A stretch of 64,000 bases of DNA, taken from positions 1,488,001 to 1,552,000 of the forward strand of contig NZ_JAFBBV010000001.1 of NCBI RefSeq assembly GCF_016907365.1, written 5' to 3'. Each line of letters begins with the position of its first letter. Position 1 is the stretch's first letter. The stretch is from Oerskovia paurometabola. GTDB lineage: Bacteria > Actinomycetota > Actinomycetes > Actinomycetales > Cellulomonadaceae. The position numbers were made by a program, and so were the translations under genes. Below, in pieces: positions 61,235 to 64,000 of this stretch. The notes beneath the pieces are model-generated. The model did not search any database. It was not told the DNA's origin and worked only from the letters and a program-made list of their open reading frames with translations.

Positions 61235-63889
61235 TCAGATCGTCCCGACCGCCACGACGCTCAGCACCACGGCGCCTGCCTCGTCGCTCGCCGCGAGGTC
61301 GACGACGGCGCTGATCGCCCAGTCGTGGTCGCCGGCCGGGTCGTCGAGCACCTGGCGGACGAACCACGTGCCGGGCTCGACGCGCTCGCCGTCGGGGCGC
61401 ACGCCGTTCTCGACGATCTGCACGAGGGCCGACGAGCGCGCCGCGGCGTCCACGCCGATCGCGTCGTTGCCGTGCAGCTCGAACATCGGGTCGAGGGCGT
61501 CAGCCCACGCGTCGGCGTCCCAGCCGCTCGCCTTGTCGAGGGCCTCGAGCGCGTCGTAGTTCTCGCGCGCCGCGAGCTCGACCCGGCGGAACAGTGCGTT
61601 GCGGACCAGGACGCGGAACGAGCGCAGGTTGCCCGTGACGGGACGGGCCGGGGCCTCGGCGCCCGTGCCGGACAGCGGGCCGTCGCCGACCTCGTCGTCC
61701 GCATCGTCGTCGACAGGGTTGGCCAGGCGCTCCCACTCGTCGAGCAGCGACGAGTCGGTGCCGCGCACCAGCTCGCCCAGCCACTCGGTGATGTCCTGGA
61801 CCTCCTCGGTGCGGTGCTCCTCGGAGATCGTCTGGCGCATCGAGCGGTACGCGTCGGCGAGGTAGCGCAGCACCACGCCCTCGGTGCGGTCCAGGCCGTA
61901 CACCGAGACGAACTCGGCGAACGTCATGGCCCGCTCGACCATGTCGCGCACGACCGACTTGGGCGAGAGCTCGGCGTCCGAGACCCACGGGTTCGAGTGC
62001 TTGTAGGTGACGAACGCAGGCTCGAGCAGGTCCGCGAGCGGCTTGGGCCACGTGATGGTCTCGAGCAGCGCCATGCGCTCCTCGTACTCGTACCCCTCGG
62101 CCTTCATGGCTGCCACCGCCTCGCCGCGGGCCCGGTGCTGCTGCGCGACGAGCACCTGGCGCGGGTCGGACAGCGTGGCCTCCAGGACCGAGACGACGTC
62201 GAGCGCGTGCGTGGGGGACTCGACGTCGAGCAGGTCGAGCGCCGCGAGCGCGAAGGGCGACAACGGCTGGTTGAGCGCGAACTCGCGCGGCAGGTCGACC
62301 GTGAGGCGCACGCTGGGGCGCTGCCCGCTCGGGTACGTCGGGTCGGGCACGCGCACGCGCTCGACGATGCCCGCGACGCGCAGCGAGCGGTAGATGCGGA
62401 ACACCTGGCGCACGTGGCGCTCGCGCTGGGCGTCGGTGTCGTGGTTGGCAGTGAGCAGGTGCTTCATCGCCTGGACTGGATCGACCCCGCGGTCACCGCG
62501 CGCGAGCACGTTGAGCACCATGGCGTGGTTGACCGTGAAGTGGCTGGTCAGGGCCTCGGGGTCGGCGTCGCGCAGGCGATCGAACGTCGCGTCGGTCCAG
62601 TTGACCGCACCCGCCGGCGCCTTCTTGCGCACGAGCTTCTTGAGCTTCTTGGGGTCGTCCCCGGCCTTGGCCAGCAGCTTGCGGTTCTCGATCACGTGCT
62701 CGGGGGCCATGACGAGGACCTCGCCGAGCGTGTCGTAGCCCGCCCGGCCCGCGCGGCCCGCGATCTGGTGGAACTCGCGCGCCGTGAGGTGACGCATGCG
62801 CTCGCCGTCGAACTTCACCAGGCTCGTCATGAGGACCGTGCGGATGGGGACGTTGATGCCCACGCCCAGGGTGTCGGTGCCGCACACGACCTTGAGCAGC
62901 CCCGCCTGGGTCAGGCGCTCGACCACGCGCCGGTACTTGGGCAGCATGCCCGCGTGGTGCACGCCCACGCCGTGCCGCAGGAACTTGCTGAGCGTCCTGC
63001 CGAACCCCGACGTGAAGCGGAAGTCACCCAGCTCGGCCGCGATCGCGTCCTTCTCCGAACGGCTCGCGACGTTGATGCTCAGCAGGGACTGGGCGCGGTC
63101 GACCGCGTCCTTCTGCGTGAAGTGCACGACGTACACGGGCGCGCGGTGCGTCGTGACGAGCTCCTCGATCACCTCGCCCAGCGGTTCGACGACGTAGGCG
63201 AACGTGAGCGGCACGGGGCGCTCGGCGCTCGTGACCTCGGCGACGGGACGTCCCGTGCGGGACTCGAGGTCCTCGGTGAACGTCGAGGTGTCGCCCAGCG
63301 TCGCGGACATCAGCACGAACTGCGCCTGCGGCAGCTCGAGCAGCGGGACCTGCCACGCCCAGCCGCGCTGCGGGTCCGCGTAGTAGTGGAACTCGTCCAT
63401 GACGACCTGCGCGACGTCCGCGTCGGCGCCGTCGCGCAGCGCGATGTTCGCGAGGATCTCCGCGGTGCAGCAGATGATGGGCGCGGTCGGGTTGACCGAC
63501 GAGTCGCCCGTCATCATGCCCACGTTCGCGGAGCCGAACACCGCGACGAGCGCGAAGAACTTCTCGCTCACGAGCGCCTTGAGCGGCGCCGTGTAGTAGC
63601 TGCGGCCGGGGACTCCTGCGCGGTGCGCGGCGAGGGCCGCGTAGTGCGCGCCGACCGCCACGAGCGACTTCCCCGAGCCCGTGGGCGTGGCCAGGATGAC
63701 GTGCGCGCCCGAGAAGATCTCGATGACGGCCTCGTCCTGGTGCGCGTAGAGGTCGATCCCCGTCTCGGTGGCCCACTCGGTGAACCCTTCGTAGAGGGCG
63801 TCAGGGTCCGGGGTGCCCGAGCCGTCCGGTGCCGGCAGGTGACGAACCAGGCCGGGCTCGGGACGGGTGGTGGGGGTCGTGGTGCTCAT
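61235..63889 (-). CDS. Ski2-like DEAD/DEAH-box helicase with DUF3516 domain
   Basis: An 884-residue superfamily 2 helicase. Walker A is ATPTGSGKSLVA (near 67-78), motif II MDEFHYYAD, motif III MSATLG, and motif VI QIAGRAGRAGYD. The C-terminal ~350 residues form the DUF3516 domain, found mainly in Actinobacteria. I place the start at ATG 63889, seven bases after GACAAT on the minus strand; ATG 63898 would overlap that -10. It likely unwinds RNA or structured nucleic acid. Confidence 0.9.
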   Translation of the reverse strand: MSTTTPTTRPEPGLVRHLPAPDGSGTPDPDALYEGFTEWATETGIDLYAHQDEAVIEIFSGAHVILATPTGSGKSLVAVGAHYAALAAHRAGVPGRSYYTAPLKALVSEKFFALVAVFGSANVGMMTGDSSVNPTAPIICCTAEILANIALRDGADADVAQVVMDEFHYYADPQRGWAWQVPLLELPQAQFVLMSATLGDTSTFTEDLESRTGRPVAEVTSAERPVPLTFAYVVEPLGEVIEELVTTHRAPVYVVHFTQKDAVDRAQSLLSINVASRSEKDAIAAELGDFRFTSGFGRTLSKFLRHGVGVHHAGMLPKYRRVVERLTQAGLLKVVCGTDTLGVGINVPIRTVLMTSLVKFDGERMRHLTAREFHQIAGRAGRAGYDTLGEVLVMAPEHVIENRKLLAKAGDDPKKLKKLVRKKAPAGAVNWTDATFDRLRDADPEALTSHFTVNHAMVLNVLARGDRGVDPVQAMKHLLTANHDTDAQRERHVRQVFRIYRSLRVAGIVERVRVPDPTYPSGQRPSVRLTVDLPREFALNQPLSPFALAALDLLDVESPTHALDVVSVLEATLSDPRQVLVAQQHRARGEAVAAMKAEGYEYEERMALLETITWPKPLADLLEPAFVTYKHSNPWVSDAELSPKSVVRDMVERAMTFAEFVSVYGLDRTEGVVLRYLADAYRSMRQTISEEHRTEEVQDITEWLGELVRGTDSSLLDEWERLANPVDDDADDEVGDGPLSGTGAEAPARPVTGNLRSFRVLVRNALFRRVELAARENYDALEALDKASGWDADAWADALDPMFELHGNDAIGVDAAARSSALVQIVENGVRPDGERVEPGTWFVRQVLDDPAGDHDWAISAVVDLAASDEAGAVVLSVVAVGTI

Positions 63890-64000
63890 CGTGGCCATTG
63901 TCGCAGAGGCGTTGTCCCCCGGGGGGTCCCGGGCCTCGGGAGCCCTCGCCGCGCGCGTCCGCGGCTGCCCGTGGAAGTCTGTGCGGATGGTGACCGACCG
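63890..64000. other. Intergenic end of window
   Basis: The last ~110 bases hold the helicase promoter on the minus strand. An ATG at 63992 near the right edge could begin a divergent plus-strand gene, but too little is present to judge. Confidence 0.3.

Overview
The window is about 64 kb of very GC-rich DNA (roughly 72-74% by eye) with a gene order typical of Actinobacteria. The stretch adnA-adnB ... nudC - mycoredoxin - uvrD2 - whiB7 - ThiF-like - DUF45 peptidase - DUF2342 - PDZ/Lon-like protease - UPF0182 has the order known from mycobacteria. The many leaderless starts (a TANNNT -10 box ending 6-8 nt before ATG/GTG) also fit. The mix of sugar-acid, potassium and mycoredoxin genes suggests a member of the Micrococcales, for example the Cellulomonadaceae or Promicromonosporaceae. 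That placement is inference. There is no phage, insertion sequence, CRISPR array or rRNA.

Layout. 1-20.6 kb: the conserved DNA-repair and stress core, comprising AdnAB, NudC, a YhiM-like membrane protein, mycoredoxin, UvrD2, WhiB7 with a long attenuated leader, and several conserved actinobacterial proteins. 20.7-22.3 kb: an aldose epimerase and two identical initiator tRNA cassettes. 22.3-32.1 kb: a MarR/oxidoreductase pair, an amino-acid-type ABC transporter, a DUF1918-DUF1876 fusion, a DUF2235 hydrolase/acylphosphatase/DsbA-like operon, a DHA2 efflux pump and NhaA. 32.3-35.6 kb: molybdenum cofactor genes moeA, moaE and moaA. 35.7-40.4 kb: two quinone/aromatic-stress units (HxlR with QorB, and a VOC dioxygenase), a universal stress protein and IclR. 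40.4-42.3 kb: KDPG aldolase and KDG kinase. 43.1-51.6 kb: a complete kdp operon, including small proteins and kdpDE. 51.7-64 kb: mixed genes including a SufE-sulfurtransferase pair split by a DUF1254 gene, YbaK, VIT1, an Acg-type nitroreductase and a Ski2-like helicase.

The strongest regulatory signals read directly from the bases are these. The whiB7 leader holds a promoter with an AT-rich block at -35, a 41-codon upstream ORF containing Arg-Ala-Arg, an intrinsic terminator, and an 8-bp competing antiterminator pairing. A GTTG-N6-CAAC operator occurs twice at the marR promoter and again at a dioxygenase promoter 14 kb away. GTCAA direct repeats lie upstream of kdp. A 30-bp near-perfect inverted repeat sits inside the 5' coding part of kdpB, where the protein has an unusual extension of about 88 residues.
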